Of a stretch of DNA of 64,000 nt, positions 6,602 to 15,147 are shown in pieces. How positions within the stretch are numbered: the stretch's first letter is position 1; each line of letters starts with the position of its first letter. The DNA comes from JBBKXJ01 sp037969395. GTDB taxonomy: Bacteria > Pseudomonadota > Gammaproteobacteria > Pseudomonadales > JAUIET01. The notes beneath the pieces were generated by a model. The model searched no databases. It saw only the letters and a program-made list of their open reading frames with translations, and was not told the origin of the DNA. The position numbers were made by a program, and so were the translations under genes. The DNA is taken from NCBI GenBank assembly GCA_037969395.1, contig JBBKXJ010000018.1, positions 1 to 64,000 of the forward strand, read 5' to 3'.

Positions 6602-8674
6602 CTAGGCGTTCCCGTAATCCGTGCGTTGCGGCAGCCAGCGTTGTACCAGTTGCGCTGCGTTCTCAGGTTTTTGTTGCAGCAGTTTTTGCGCAGCGACCTG
6701 CACCGCGTCCAGCAGTTCGGCATCGCGCTCCAGATCGGCAATGCGAAATTGCAGCATGCCGGTTTGGCGGGTGCCTAACACTTCGCCTGGACCGCGCAGT
6801 TTGAGATCTTGCTCGGCGATATAGAATCCGTCGCTGCTGGCGCGCAGTGTTTGCAGTCGTTGCCTGCCAGTCGCGCTGAGCGGACGTTGATACAGCAGCA
6901 CGCAATGGCTTGCCACTGCGCCGCGTCCCACGCGACCCCGCAACTGATGAATTTGCGCCAGACCCAGTCGCTCGGCGTTTTCGATAATCATCAAACTGGC
7001 ATTGGGTACATCCACTCCCACCTCTATCACCGTCGTAGCAACCAGCAAATCGAGGCTGCCGTCTTTAAAGCTCGCCATAATGGCGGCCTTGTCGACCGCT
7101 TTCATGCGCCCGTGCAGCAGCGCAATGCGTAGATCGGGCAAGGCCTCCTGTAGCTCCTGTGCGCTATTTTCGGCGGCCTGGCACTGCAAGGCGTCTGATT
7201 CTTCAATCAAGGTGCATACCCAGTACGCCTGGCGGCCGTCTTTGCAGGCCTGCTGCACGCGCTGCACAATTTGCGCGCGGCGCTGGTTGTCCAGCACGCT
7301 GGTGGTGACCGGGCTGCGCCCCGGCGGCAGCTCGTCAATAATCGATACATCCAGATCGGCGTATGCTGTCATCGCCAGCGTGCGCGGAATTGGCGTCGCG
7401 GTCATAATAATTTGATGTGGGCATACGCCAGCCTGCATTGCCTTCTGACGCAGCGTCAGGCGCTGGTGCACGCCGAAGCGGTGTTGCTCATCAATGATGA
7501 TTAAGCCGAGCTTGCTGAACTGTACGCTGTTTTGAATAAGGGCGTGGGTACCCATAATCATCTGCGCCTCACCGTTAGCGATAGCATCCAGCGCGGGTTG
7601 GCGCTGTTTGGCGGTCATCTGTCCCGACAGTCGCACACAGTGAATCCCTAACGGTTCAAGCCACTGCGAGAACGCCAGGAAATGCTGTTCGGCCAGTATT
7701 TCGGTCGGTGCCATCAGCGCCGCTTGATAGCCGCAGCCTATTGCCTGCAATGCCGCCAACGCCGCGACCACTGTTTTGCCGCAGCCCACATCGCCTTGTA
7801 CCAGTCGCAGCGACGGTACGCTGCTGTGCAAATCCTGCTGTAGCTCCTCGGTAACGCGCTGTTGTGCCGCCGTTAACTCAAACCCAAGGCCTTGTAAAAA
7901 GTGATTAACAAGATTGCTGGTATCACCCAGCGACGGCGCCTGCAAAACCTGGATACGGCGGCGCAGCTGTAGCAGGCTCAGGTGGTGGGCGACCATCTCC
8001 TCAAAAGCGAGCCGCTGCTGATACTTTTTTAAATCGCGCTCATTGCCGGCGGGTGGGGCGTGTAAAAATCGCAGGGCATCGGTAAGTGTTATTGGGCTGG
8101 GGCTGAACTCCAGCGGCAAATAATCCCGCACCGGATACTTCTGCAAACCTTGAAATGCCTGCTGCACCAGTTTACGAAAACTCGCCTGCTGCAAGCCGTC
8201 AGTACTTGGGTACACCGGGGTGAGCCCCTGTGCCAACGGCGCGTCATGGTCGGCACTGATCAGCTGGTATTCGGGATGAACGCATTCCAGCCCTTGTGGT
8301 CCGGGTCGAATTTCTCCAAAGCAACGAACACGCGAACCGCTTGCCAGCGTGTTTTTCTGCGCAGCGGAAAAATGAAATAGCCTGATGTTGATCAGCCCGC
8401 TGCCGTCCTGTATACGGCACAGCAAACTGCGCCGTCGACCGCCAGCAACGCCGCTGGCGCGTACTTCGCCCTCAAACAGCGCGTGTTGATGCAGGCGGAG
8501 GCTGCCGATGGGAATAATCCGGCTGCGGTCTTCGTAACGCAGCGGCAAATGGAACAGCAGGTCTTGCACATGGGTCACACCAATGCGCTCAAGCCGTGCG
8601 AGGGTTTTTGGCCCAACACCGCGCAGTTTGCTTACGGCAATGGCTGCCAGCGTATCGGTAGGGTTAACTGGCAT
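6602..8674 (-). CDS. recG: ATP-dependent DNA helicase RecG
   Basis: RecG (690 aa, usual length) remodels stalled replication forks and Holliday junctions. N-terminal residues 1-150 form the wedge/OB domain (GVGPKTLARLERIGV at the start). The helicase core has Walker A GDVGCGKT near residue 294, the Walker B/DEAH-like DEQHR, and motif III TATPIPRT. The C-terminal helicase half has TTVIEVGVDVPNA and QLRGRVGRG. The TRG translocation motif follows near QDLKLRGPGEVLGTRQTG. The gene is transcribed away from the SDR gene, leaving about 44 bases between the two starts. Confidence 0.97.
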   Translation of the reverse strand: MPVNPTDTLAAIAVSKLRGVGPKTLARLERIGVTHVQDLLFHLPLRYEDRSRIIPIGSLRLHQHALFEGEVRASGVAGGRRRSLLCRIQDGSGLINIRLFHFSAAQKNTLASGSRVRCFGEIRPGPQGLECVHPEYQLISADHDAPLAQGLTPVYPSTDGLQQASFRKLVQQAFQGLQKYPVRDYLPLEFSPSPITLTDALRFLHAPPAGNERDLKKYQQRLAFEEMVAHHLSLLQLRRRIQVLQAPSLGDTSNLVNHFLQGLGFELTAAQQRVTEELQQDLHSSVPSLRLVQGDVGCGKTVVAALAALQAIGCGYQAALMAPTEILAEQHFLAFSQWLEPLGIHCVRLSGQMTAKQRQPALDAIANGEAQMIMGTHALIQNSVQFSKLGLIIIDEQHRFGVHQRLTLRQKAMQAGVCPHQIIMTATPIPRTLAMTAYADLDVSIIDELPPGRSPVTTSVLDNQRRAQIVQRVQQACKDGRQAYWVCTLIEESDALQCQAAENSAQELQEALPDLRIALLHGRMKAVDKAAIMASFKDGSLDLLVATTVIEVGVDVPNASLMIIENAERLGLAQIHQLRGRVGRGAVASHCVLLYQRPLSATGRQRLQTLRASSDGFYIAEQDLKLRGPGEVLGTRQTGMLQFRIADLERDAELLDAVQVAAQKLLQQKPENAAQLVQRWLPQRTDYGNA

Positions 8675-8718
8675 GTATGAAACAGGACACTAAGGATAAC
8701 GCGGTGCATAATAGCGGA

Positions 8719-9579
8719 ATGAAACAACATAATATCGTAATTATCGGTTGTGGCGATATTGGCATAGCGCTGGGCCAGCGCCTGCACGCGCGTGGTCAAA
8801 ATGTGTATGGCGTGCGTCGCAGGTCCGAGAAACTGCCGCAGTTTATTAAGGGAGTTGACGCCGACTTTACCCATGCCGCCGAGTTGAAGCACCAGCTTGC
8901 GCAGCTAGCCGCCGATTATGTAATTGTTACTTTGACGCCGGCGGGCTTTACGGCCGCAGCCTATGAGCAGTGTTTTGGCGACGGTACACGCAATATTCTC
9001 GCCGCTTTAAGCAGCGCACCGCCGCAGCGTTTGCTGTATGTGTCCAGCACCGGGGTCTATCATCAAACGGACGGCGAGTGGGTGGACGAAGAGTCGGCAA
9101 CGCAACCACAGCAATTTAACGGTGAGCATATATTAGCTGCAGAGAAGCAAGTGTTGAGCGCTGCAATGCCCGCGACCATCGTCCGTTGCGGCGGTATCTA
9201 TGGTCCCGGCCGGTTGCGCTTGATTCAAAATCTGCAGCAGAATGGAACCATTACAGCGTCGAAGAATTTTAGTAACCGCATCCATCGCGACGACTGCGCG
9301 GCGATGCTTGAACATCTCTTGCTGCTGGATGCCGGCGGTGACAGCGTCGCCGATTGCTACCTCGGCGTAGACAGTGAACCCGTGCCGCTGCAGGAAGTGC
9401 AGCGCTATATCGCGCACTGTCTGGGCATCACACCGACGTTGGCCGCAGCCGCGCACAGCCAGCGCACCAGCAACAAGCGCTGCTCAAACCAGCGTATAGT
9501 GGCCAGTGGTTTTGAGTTTACCTATCCTGACTATCGTGCCGGTTATGAGGCGCTGCTGCGGGCAGAGGGGCTTATTTAA
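8719..9579 (+). CDS. NAD-dependent epimerase/dehydratase family protein (extended SDR, YeeZ-like)
   Basis: The 286-aa cytoplasmic oxidoreductase-like protein begins with the Rossmann motif IGCGDIG followed by RLHARGQNVYGVRR. It keeps LLYVSSTGVYH, but the SDR YxxxK pair is not obvious. That is typical of the YeeZ/atypical SDR group, whose substrate is unknown. I chose ATG 8719 because the upstream ATG at 8677 lies only 2 bases from the recG start, leaving no room for a leader. The Rossmann strand also starts right after 8719. It ends 6 bases before the convergent ridA stop. Confidence 0.85.
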   Translation: MKQHNIVIIGCGDIGIALGQRLHARGQNVYGVRRRSEKLPQFIKGVDADFTHAAELKHQLAQLAADYVIVTLTPAGFTAAAYEQCFGDGTRNILAALSSAPPQRLLYVSSTGVYHQTDGEWVDEESATQPQQFNGEHILAAEKQVLSAAMPATIVRCGGIYGPGRLRLIQNLQQNGTITASKNFSNRIHRDDCAAMLEHLLLLDAGGDSVADCYLGVDSEPVPLQEVQRYIAHCLGITPTLAAAAHSQRTSNKRCSNQRIVASGFEFTYPDYRAGYEALLRAEGLI

Positions 9580-9585
9580 CCCTGC

Positions 9586-9969
9586 TTATATAACCATAAT
9601 CGCTTCAACTTCGATGGCCGCACCCTTTGGTAAAGCCGCAACGGCAACGCAGGCGCGAGCCGGATAGGGTTCATCCAGATAGCGACTCATCACCTCGTTA
9701 ACCGCGCCAAAGTCATCTAAATCGGTCAGTGAGATATTCAATTTAACCGTTGCATTGAGGCTACCGCCGGCTGCTTCGGCCACGGCGCGCAGGTTGTCGA
9801 ATACCTGCGTCGCCTGCGCTTTTATATCGCCGGGCACCAGTTCCATAGTGTTTGGATCCAGTGGAATCTGGCCGGAAAGATAAACCGTGTTGTTGGCTTT
9901 AACTGCCTGCGAATACGGACCGAGTGCTGCCGGCGCATGCGTGGTGTGAATAATGGCTCTGTTGCTCAT
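9586..9969 (-). CDS. ridA: RidA family enamine/imine deaminase
   Basis: The 127-aa protein is of the YjgF/YER057c/UK114 family. RidA trimers hydrolyse reactive 2-aminoacrylate and other enamines produced by PLP enzymes. The sequence has the canonical N-terminal APAALGPYSQAVKA, the YLSGQIPLDP strand, and the C-terminal signature containing the active-site Arg (YPARACVAVAALPKGAAIEVEAI). It lies 11 bases downstream of spoT in the gmk-rpoZ-spoT-ridA order seen in many gammaproteobacteria, so it is probably co-transcribed. Confidence 0.95.
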   Translation of the reverse strand: MSNRAIIHTTHAPAALGPYSQAVKANNTVYLSGQIPLDPNTMELVPGDIKAQATQVFDNLRAVAEAAGGSLNATVKLNISLTDLDDFGAVNEVMSRYLDEPYPARACVAVAALPKGAAIEVEAIMVI

Positions 9970-9980
9970 ATGTCCCCTGT

Positions 9981-12113
9981 TTATGCTTTTACTCGAGTCA
10001 CCCGGGTGACCGATTTGAGGCCGCGAATACGGCGCAGAATGCGCGCCAGATGCACACGATTTTTAACGCCCAGCCGCAAATAGACAATGCTGAAGGTCGC
10101 ATCACGGTCTTCGGTGCTGATTTTATCAATCGACACATCCAGGCTATTAACTCTATTTGCCAGTTCGGCAATGATGCCGCGTTGGTTTTCGACCTCAACC
10201 CGCAATTCAATAGTAAATTCGCCTGTCACGTCGTCGGCCCAGCGCAGTTCAATGCACTTTTCCGGATTATCTCGCAGTTCTACAATATTGCGGCAGCTGT
10301 CGATATGCACCACCATGCCGCGCCCGGAACTGATATGTCCCACAATATGATCGCCCGGAATAGCGCGGCAGCATTTACCAAAGCTGATCATCAGGCCTTC
10401 GGTGTCACGAATTAGCAGCGGCGCGGCCAATTTTGCATCATTAAACTGCGCGCCATCCTTGGCAGGGTGTTCGTCATCCGCGACCAGCCGGCGGGCGGTC
10501 AGAAAAGCCACGCGATTTCCAAGGCCTATGTCTTCTAGAATGTGATCAAAATTGGTATGGCCGCTGTCTTCCAGTAGCTGCTGCACCTGACTGTCATCCA
10601 GCGTGACTATACTAGAGCCGATATTGATCAGCGCTTTTTCCAGCAAGCGGCGGCCGAGCGCTATCGATTCCGTGTGGCGCTGGTTTTTCAGAAAATGGCG
10701 TATGTTACTACGCGCCTTGCCACTCACCGCAAAGTTAAGCCATGCCGGGTTGGGTTGCGCACCGGGAGCGGTAATAATTTCCACCGTTTGCCCATTTTGC
10801 AGCGGTTCGCTCAGCGGCGCCAGGCGGCGATTCACGCGACAGGCGACGCAGCTGTTGCCAACATCGGTATGCACCGCGTAGGCAAAATCTACCGCAGTCG
10901 AGCCGCTGGGCAATTCCATAATCGCGCCCTTGGGCGTAAACAGATACACCTCGTCAGGGAACAGGTCGGTCTTAACGTGTTCGATAAACTCCTGCGAAGT
11001 GCCGGCGCGCTGCTGCAATTCGAGCAAGCCCTGTACCCACTGGCGCGCGCGAATATGGCTGCCGCTGCCGGATTCTTCATCGGCAGACTTGTATAACCAA
11101 TGCGCGGCAATGCCGTTGTTGGCCATATCTTCCATTTCTTCGGTGCGGATCTGAATTTCTACCGGCACACCGTGCATGCCAAACAGCACGGTATGCAGCG
11201 ACTGGTAACCGTTCGCTTTTGGAATGGCGATGTAATCTTTAAAATGACCTGCCACCGGTTTGTAGAGATTGTGCATCGCACCGAGTACTCGATAGCAGCT
11301 GTCAACGTTGTCGACAACTATGCGAAACGCGTATACATCCATTATTTCAGAGAACGATTTTTTCTTTTCGCGCATTTTTTCGTAGATGCTGTACAGGTGT
11401 TTCTCCCTGCCAAGTACGCGCGCCTGGTGACCCTCGCCTGCTAGTCGGGTTTCAATCGCTTGTTTGATCTGTTTGACAATTTCCTTGCGATTGCCGCGCG
11501 CATTGCGTACCGCAGCCGCGATACGATTGCTGCGCATGGGGTGCAACGCGGCAAACCCCAGGTCTTCAAATTCGATGCGTACTGTGTTCATGCCCAGCCG
11601 ACTGGCAATGGGGGCGTAGATGTCCAGCGTTTCGCGAGCGATGCGGTGGCGTTTGGCGGGCCCCAGCGCGCCCAACGTGCGCATATTGTGCAGCCGGTCG
11701 GCCAGTTTAACGAGAATAACGCGAATATCGCGCGACATGGCCAGTGCCATCTTCTGGAAATTTTCGGCCTGGGCTTCGGCGCGACTGCTGAAATCAATCT
11801 TGGCGAGTTTGCTGACGCCGTCTACCAGCTGCGCCACCGTTGCGCCAAATTGATCGCTAAGCGCTTCTTTACTGATGCCGGTATCTTCGATAACGTCGTG
11901 CAACATGGCCGCAATGAGACTCTGCGAGTCCATATGCATTTCAGCGAGAATGCTGGCGACTGCTAACGGGTGGGTAACATAGGGCTCGCCGGTGCGACGC
12001 GACTGCCCGTCATGCGCCTGCTCGGCGTAAAGATAGGCGCGTTTAACCTGGTTAATCTGCGCGGGTGGCAGATAGTCTGCGAGTGCGGCGGCTAGATTTT
12101 CTATGTTTTGCAC
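9981..12113 (-). CDS. spoT: Bifunctional (p)ppGpp synthetase/hydrolase SpoT
   Basis: The 710-aa stringent-response enzyme carries all domains in order. The HD hydrolase domain has THPLAVA and HD at residues 72-73 (LHDVIEDTG), which implies an active hydrolase. The synthetase domain has KDYIAIPKANGYQSLHT and EIQIRTEEM. The TGS domain (LFTPKGAIMELPSGSTAVDFAY) lies near residue 395, and a C-terminal ACT domain lies near 630-710. It most likely sets ppGpp levels in response to carbon, fatty-acid or phosphate stress. It lies 33 bases after rpoZ, whose product is needed for part of the ppGpp effect on RNA polymerase. Confidence 0.96.
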   Translation of the reverse strand: MQNIENLAAALADYLPPAQINQVKRAYLYAEQAHDGQSRRTGEPYVTHPLAVASILAEMHMDSQSLIAAMLHDVIEDTGISKEALSDQFGATVAQLVDGVSKLAKIDFSSRAEAQAENFQKMALAMSRDIRVILVKLADRLHNMRTLGALGPAKRHRIARETLDIYAPIASRLGMNTVRIEFEDLGFAALHPMRSNRIAAAVRNARGNRKEIVKQIKQAIETRLAGEGHQARVLGREKHLYSIYEKMREKKKSFSEIMDVYAFRIVVDNVDSCYRVLGAMHNLYKPVAGHFKDYIAIPKANGYQSLHTVLFGMHGVPVEIQIRTEEMEDMANNGIAAHWLYKSADEESGSGSHIRARQWVQGLLELQQRAGTSQEFIEHVKTDLFPDEVYLFTPKGAIMELPSGSTAVDFAYAVHTDVGNSCVACRVNRRLAPLSEPLQNGQTVEIITAPGAQPNPAWLNFAVSGKARSNIRHFLKNQRHTESIALGRRLLEKALINIGSSIVTLDDSQVQQLLEDSGHTNFDHILEDIGLGNRVAFLTARRLVADDEHPAKDGAQFNDAKLAAPLLIRDTEGLMISFGKCCRAIPGDHIVGHISSGRGMVVHIDSCRNIVELRDNPEKCIELRWADDVTGEFTIELRVEVENQRGIIAELANRVNSLDVSIDKISTEDRDATFSIVYLRLGVKNRVHLARILRRIRGLKSVTRVTRVKA

Positions 12114-12146
12114 TAATTTACCAGCTATTACCGCAGCGTTTCATGT

Positions 12147-12605
12147 TCACATCGGGGTCGGTGGATCTTCTTCGTTTTTGCTCTGCTCGCCGGGGTCGGG
12201 CGCAGTAACGTCGGCTAAAGTCGATGAGTCTGTATCAGCTGATTCAACTGTTTCAGATGATGCATCTGATTCGGCTGTCGCGACTGCGGCCGCAGGTTCA
12301 ACTGCGTCGTCGACATCGGCGACTACGTCTGTCGCGTGGTTGATAATGCCCATGCTTGAATCATTGTCCTGTAACTCTTCCCGCAGCGCCTGTTCGGCAC
12401 GCTCAGCCTCGATCAGAATGTCGGCATTGATCAGGTTTTCTTCGATTTCACGCAAGGCCAGCACGGTGGGCTTGTCGCCATCTTCCTTAACCAGCGGTTC
12501 CTTGCCGCCAGTCGCGATTTGACGGGCGCGCTTGCTGGCGATCATCACCAAATCAAAGCGATTACCCACGTTCTTCAAACAGTCTTCAACAGTCACTCGT
12601 GCCAT
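12147..12605 (-). CDS. rpoZ: RNA polymerase omega subunit with an acidic C-terminal extension
   Basis: Residues 1-85 are a standard omega subunit: MARVTVEDCLKNVGNRFDLV, the ASKRARQIATGG motif, and PTVLALREIEE. Omega helps assemble beta-prime and, in proteobacteria, forms part of ppGpp site 1. The protein is 152 aa, while omega is usually about 80-100 aa. The extra residues from about 90 on are rich in Asp, Glu, Ser, Ala and Thr, low in hydrophobics, and look disordered. The gene sits between gmk and spoT in the usual order. Confidence 0.95.
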   Translation of the reverse strand: MARVTVEDCLKNVGNRFDLVMIASKRARQIATGGKEPLVKEDGDKPTVLALREIEENLINADILIEAERAEQALREELQDNDSSMGIINHATDVVADVDDAVEPAAAVATAESDASSETVESADTDSSTLADVTAPDPGEQSKNEEDPPTPM

Positions 12606-12651
12606 GCGTTTCTCTCAGTGCTCAATGCCGTATATTTGCGAACCGGAGATA

Positions 12652-13287
12652 CTAACTTGAATAGTCGGAATTTAACAGTAATTGTGCCAGCAAAGTAGCA
12701 TGTCGCTGCTGTTGCACCTCGCGACGCAGCTGGCTGCTCTGCATAATCACCTGCAGTTCGTGCAAAGCTTGCTCAAAGTCGTCGTTTATGACGAGAAAAT
12801 CGGCGTCGTGATAGTGCGAAATTTCATCGACCGCCGCCTGCATGCGCCGGGCAATGATCTGCTGATCATCCTGACCGCGCTGTGTAAGCCGCTGTTTCAG
12901 CGCCTGTAGCGACGGCGGCAGGATAAAAATGGCGACCGTGTCCGGTAGCTGTTGCTTGATCTGCTGCGCGCCCTGCCAGTCAATTTCAAGTATAACGTCG
13001 TTGCCGCCATCAAGCAGCTTGTCGATTTCGGCGCGCGCGGTGCCGTACCAGTTGCCAAATACCGGCGCATGCTCCACAAAGGCGTTTTGCGCCCGCATCG
13101 CCTCGAAGGTCGCGGCGCTGATGAAATGGTAGTTTACGCCGTGCTGTTCTCCCTGGCGCTGCGGCCGGGTGGTATGCGATACCGACACTTTTAGCCGTGC
13201 ATCGGCGTCTACCAGCGCTTTGACCAGGCTGGTTTTGCCGGCACCAGAGGGTGCAGACACAGTAAATAGCAGGCCCTTATTCAACAT
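12652..13287 (-). CDS. gmk: Guanylate kinase
   Basis: Gmk (211 aa) phosphorylates GMP to GDP in purine nucleotide synthesis. The P-loop SAPSGAGKTSL lies at residues 10-20. The GMP-binding segments VSHTTRPQRQGEQHGVNYHF and EIDWQGAQQIK are in place, as is the lid region RLTQRGQDD. It is the first gene of the gmk-rpoZ-spoT-ridA group. It starts 6 bases downstream of the yicC stop, so yicC may be the true head of the transcription unit. Confidence 0.97.
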   Translation of the reverse strand: MLNKGLLFTVSAPSGAGKTSLVKALVDADARLKVSVSHTTRPQRQGEQHGVNYHFISAATFEAMRAQNAFVEHAPVFGNWYGTARAEIDKLLDGGNDVILEIDWQGAQQIKQQLPDTVAIFILPPSLQALKQRLTQRGQDDQQIIARRMQAAVDEISHYHDADFLVINDDFEQALHELQVIMQSSQLRREVQQQRHATLLAQLLLNSDYSS

Positions 13288-13293
13288 ACTTCC

Positions 13294-14160
13294 CTATTCA
13301 ATATTCTGAATCTGCTCGCGTATCTGCTCGATCAGAACTTTCAGTTCGATGGCGGCCTGGCTGATGGAGCTGGCGATCGCCTTGGATGACACAGTGTTGG
13401 CTTCGCGATTGAACTCCTGCATCAGGAAGTCCAGCCGCCGACCACACACGCCGCCCTTAGCCAGCGCCCGGCGTGTTTCTGCGATATGGGTTTCGAGACG
13501 GTCGCATTCCTCGCTGATGTCGGTTTTCTGCGCGATGATAAGCAGCTCCTGTTCCAACCGTGTCGGTTCAACACTGGCCTGCAACCGTGCCACGCGATCG
13601 CGCAACTTTTGCTGCTGGGTGACGAGCAGCTCGGGCATATCGCTGCGCAATTGTTGTAGCACTGTGTCGATGCTATTCAACCGCTGGGCAACAAACTCAC
13701 CTAATTTTTCGCCTTCGCGCGCGCGCATCGCTAGCAGATCGTGCACGCTTTTTTCAAACAGCGTGATGGCCGCGCTATGCTGAGCCTGTTGATCGACATC
13801 ATCGGCGTGCAGCACGCCCGGCCAGGCTAACAGTTCCAGTGTGCTGGGCGCAGCGCTGGTAGTAGCTTGTTGCTGCACGAGGTCCAGCGCCGTTAATAAT
13901 TGCCGCAATCGCTCTTTATCAACGCAGGTTACCTGATCTGCGTCCGGCGCGGCACTGTAGCGCAACTGGGCGTCGATTTTGCCGCGCTGGGTATTGTTGC
14001 GCAATATGTCACGCAGCCGTGGTTCGATAGACCGAAAGGTTTCGGGTAACCTGAAACCAGGCTCAAGGTAGCGATGATTAACCGCTCTGATTTCCCAGCT
14101 CAACGTGCCCAGTTGATCGGCCTGCTCCTGCTGGGTGAACGCGGTCATGCTGTGCAACAT
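13294..14160 (-). CDS. yicC: YicC family endoribonuclease
   Basis: YicC proteins are conserved RNA endonucleases linked to stationary phase and sRNA turnover. The 288-aa protein opens with MLHSMTAFTQQEQ, matching the family's MIRSMTAF start, and ends with the family's C-terminal block DFLMQEFNREANTVSSKA. A longer frame reaching 14334 would add 58 unrelated residues and overlap rph, so I place the start at ATG 14160. The gene is divergent from rph and upstream of gmk, as in many gammaproteobacteria. Confidence 0.93.
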   Translation of the reverse strand: MLHSMTAFTQQEQADQLGTLSWEIRAVNHRYLEPGFRLPETFRSIEPRLRDILRNNTQRGKIDAQLRYSAAPDADQVTCVDKERLRQLLTALDLVQQQATTSAAPSTLELLAWPGVLHADDVDQQAQHSAAITLFEKSVHDLLAMRAREGEKLGEFVAQRLNSIDTVLQQLRSDMPELLVTQQQKLRDRVARLQASVEPTRLEQELLIIAQKTDISEECDRLETHIAETRRALAKGGVCGRRLDFLMQEFNREANTVSSKAIASSISQAAIELKVLIEQIREQIQNIE

Positions 14161-14301
14161 TAGTTGTCCAAAGCGGATTGTGTGAGCGCGCATTTTAGCC
14201 TCAAAACCAGCCCGGGAAAACCAGCTACTTGCCACCGATGATGCTGTGTATAATGCGGCCCGTTTCCAGCCCCCAATCCAGCATAACCAACAGGTGATTT
14301 C

Positions 14302-15027
14302 ATGCAACGACCTAGCGGCCGTCGAATCGATCAATTACGCGCCGTCAAAATAACGCGCGAATATACCCGTCACGCAGAGGGTTCGGTGCTGATTGAGTTC
14401 GGTGATACCAAAGTATTGTGCACTGCCAGCATAGAGAAGGGCGTGCCGCGTTTTCTGCGCGGCCAGAATCGTGGCTGGTTAACCGCTGAATACGGCATGT
14501 TGCCCCGTTCGACCAATACGCGCATGGCACGCGAAGCGGCACGCGGTAAGCAGGGAGGTCGTACTGTGGAGATACAGCGTTTGATAGGGCGCTCGCTGCG
14601 GGCAGGGCTTGACCTGAGTAAGCTGGGTGAATACACGGTACTGATCGATTGCGATGTGCTGCAGGCCGACGGTGGCACGCGCTGTGCGTCTATCACCGGT
14701 GCCAGTGTTGCGTTGGCCGACGCAATTCGTGTCATGCGTGACAAGAAACAACTTAAGACTGACCCACTCACTGGTCTGGTTGCGGCGGTTTCAGTCGGTG
14801 TTTATAAAGACGAACCGGTGCTGGATCTCGATTATGCGGAAGATTCAGTGGCCGATACTGACATGAATATCGTCATGCTTGAAGAGCAGGGTTTTATAGA
14901 AGTGCAGGGCAGCGCCGAAGGTGCAACTTTTGGTGATGCGCATCTGCACAGCATGCTGGAGCTTGCGAAAAAGGGTATCGCCGATTTAAACAGGGTGCAG
15001 AAAATGGCGCTTGCGCAAGCAGTTTGA
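14302..15027 (+). CDS. rph: Ribonuclease PH
   Basis: RNase PH (241 aa, normal length) is a phosphorolytic 3'-5' exoribonuclease that trims tRNA precursors. The N-terminus RPSGRRIDQLR, the phosphate-binding region with TRMAREAARGKQGGRT, and the C-terminal DLDYAEDSVADTDMNIV are all characteristic and intact. The neighbouring convergent crc and downstream pyrE reproduce the Pseudomonas rph-crc-pyrE order. The convergent junction contains an inverted REP-like pair. Confidence 0.97.
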   Translation: MQRPSGRRIDQLRAVKITREYTRHAEGSVLIEFGDTKVLCTASIEKGVPRFLRGQNRGWLTAEYGMLPRSTNTRMAREAARGKQGGRTVEIQRLIGRSLRAGLDLSKLGEYTVLIDCDVLQADGGTRCASITGASVALADAIRVMRDKKQLKTDPLTGLVAAVSVGVYKDEPVLDLDYAEDSVADTDMNIVMLEEQGFIEVQGSAEGATFGDAHLHSMLELAKKGIADLNRVQKMALAQAV

Positions 15028-15050
15028 AGGTGTCTTATTCGCTACCCATT

Positions 15051-15109
15051 CGCAACTAAAGTCGCTCCCACAACGTAACGGTTGCCCTGTGGAAGCGACT
15101 TTAGTAGCG
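15051..15109. repeat. Inverted REP-like pair between convergent rph and crc
   Basis: Two 22-base arms, 15051-15072 and 15088-15109, are reverse complements at 20 of 22 positions around a 15-base centre. Each arm has the layout TGTGG[G/A]AGCGACTTTAGT. This looks like the GTGGGAGCG-type REP sequences of Pseudomonas and relatives, which occur as head-to-head pairs that fold into hairpins. It lies in the 120-base convergent gap, so it may also act as a bidirectional transcription stop or 3'-end stabiliser. Confidence 0.65.
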
Positions 15110-15147
15110 CAAGAAGCGCAGTAGAGTCGTGATTCAGGATGGGTCAG

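Noticed and set aside
13294..14334. Longer yicC start at 14334
   Set aside because: The extra 58 residues are not YicC-like and overlap the divergent rph start. The family N-terminus begins at ATG 14160.
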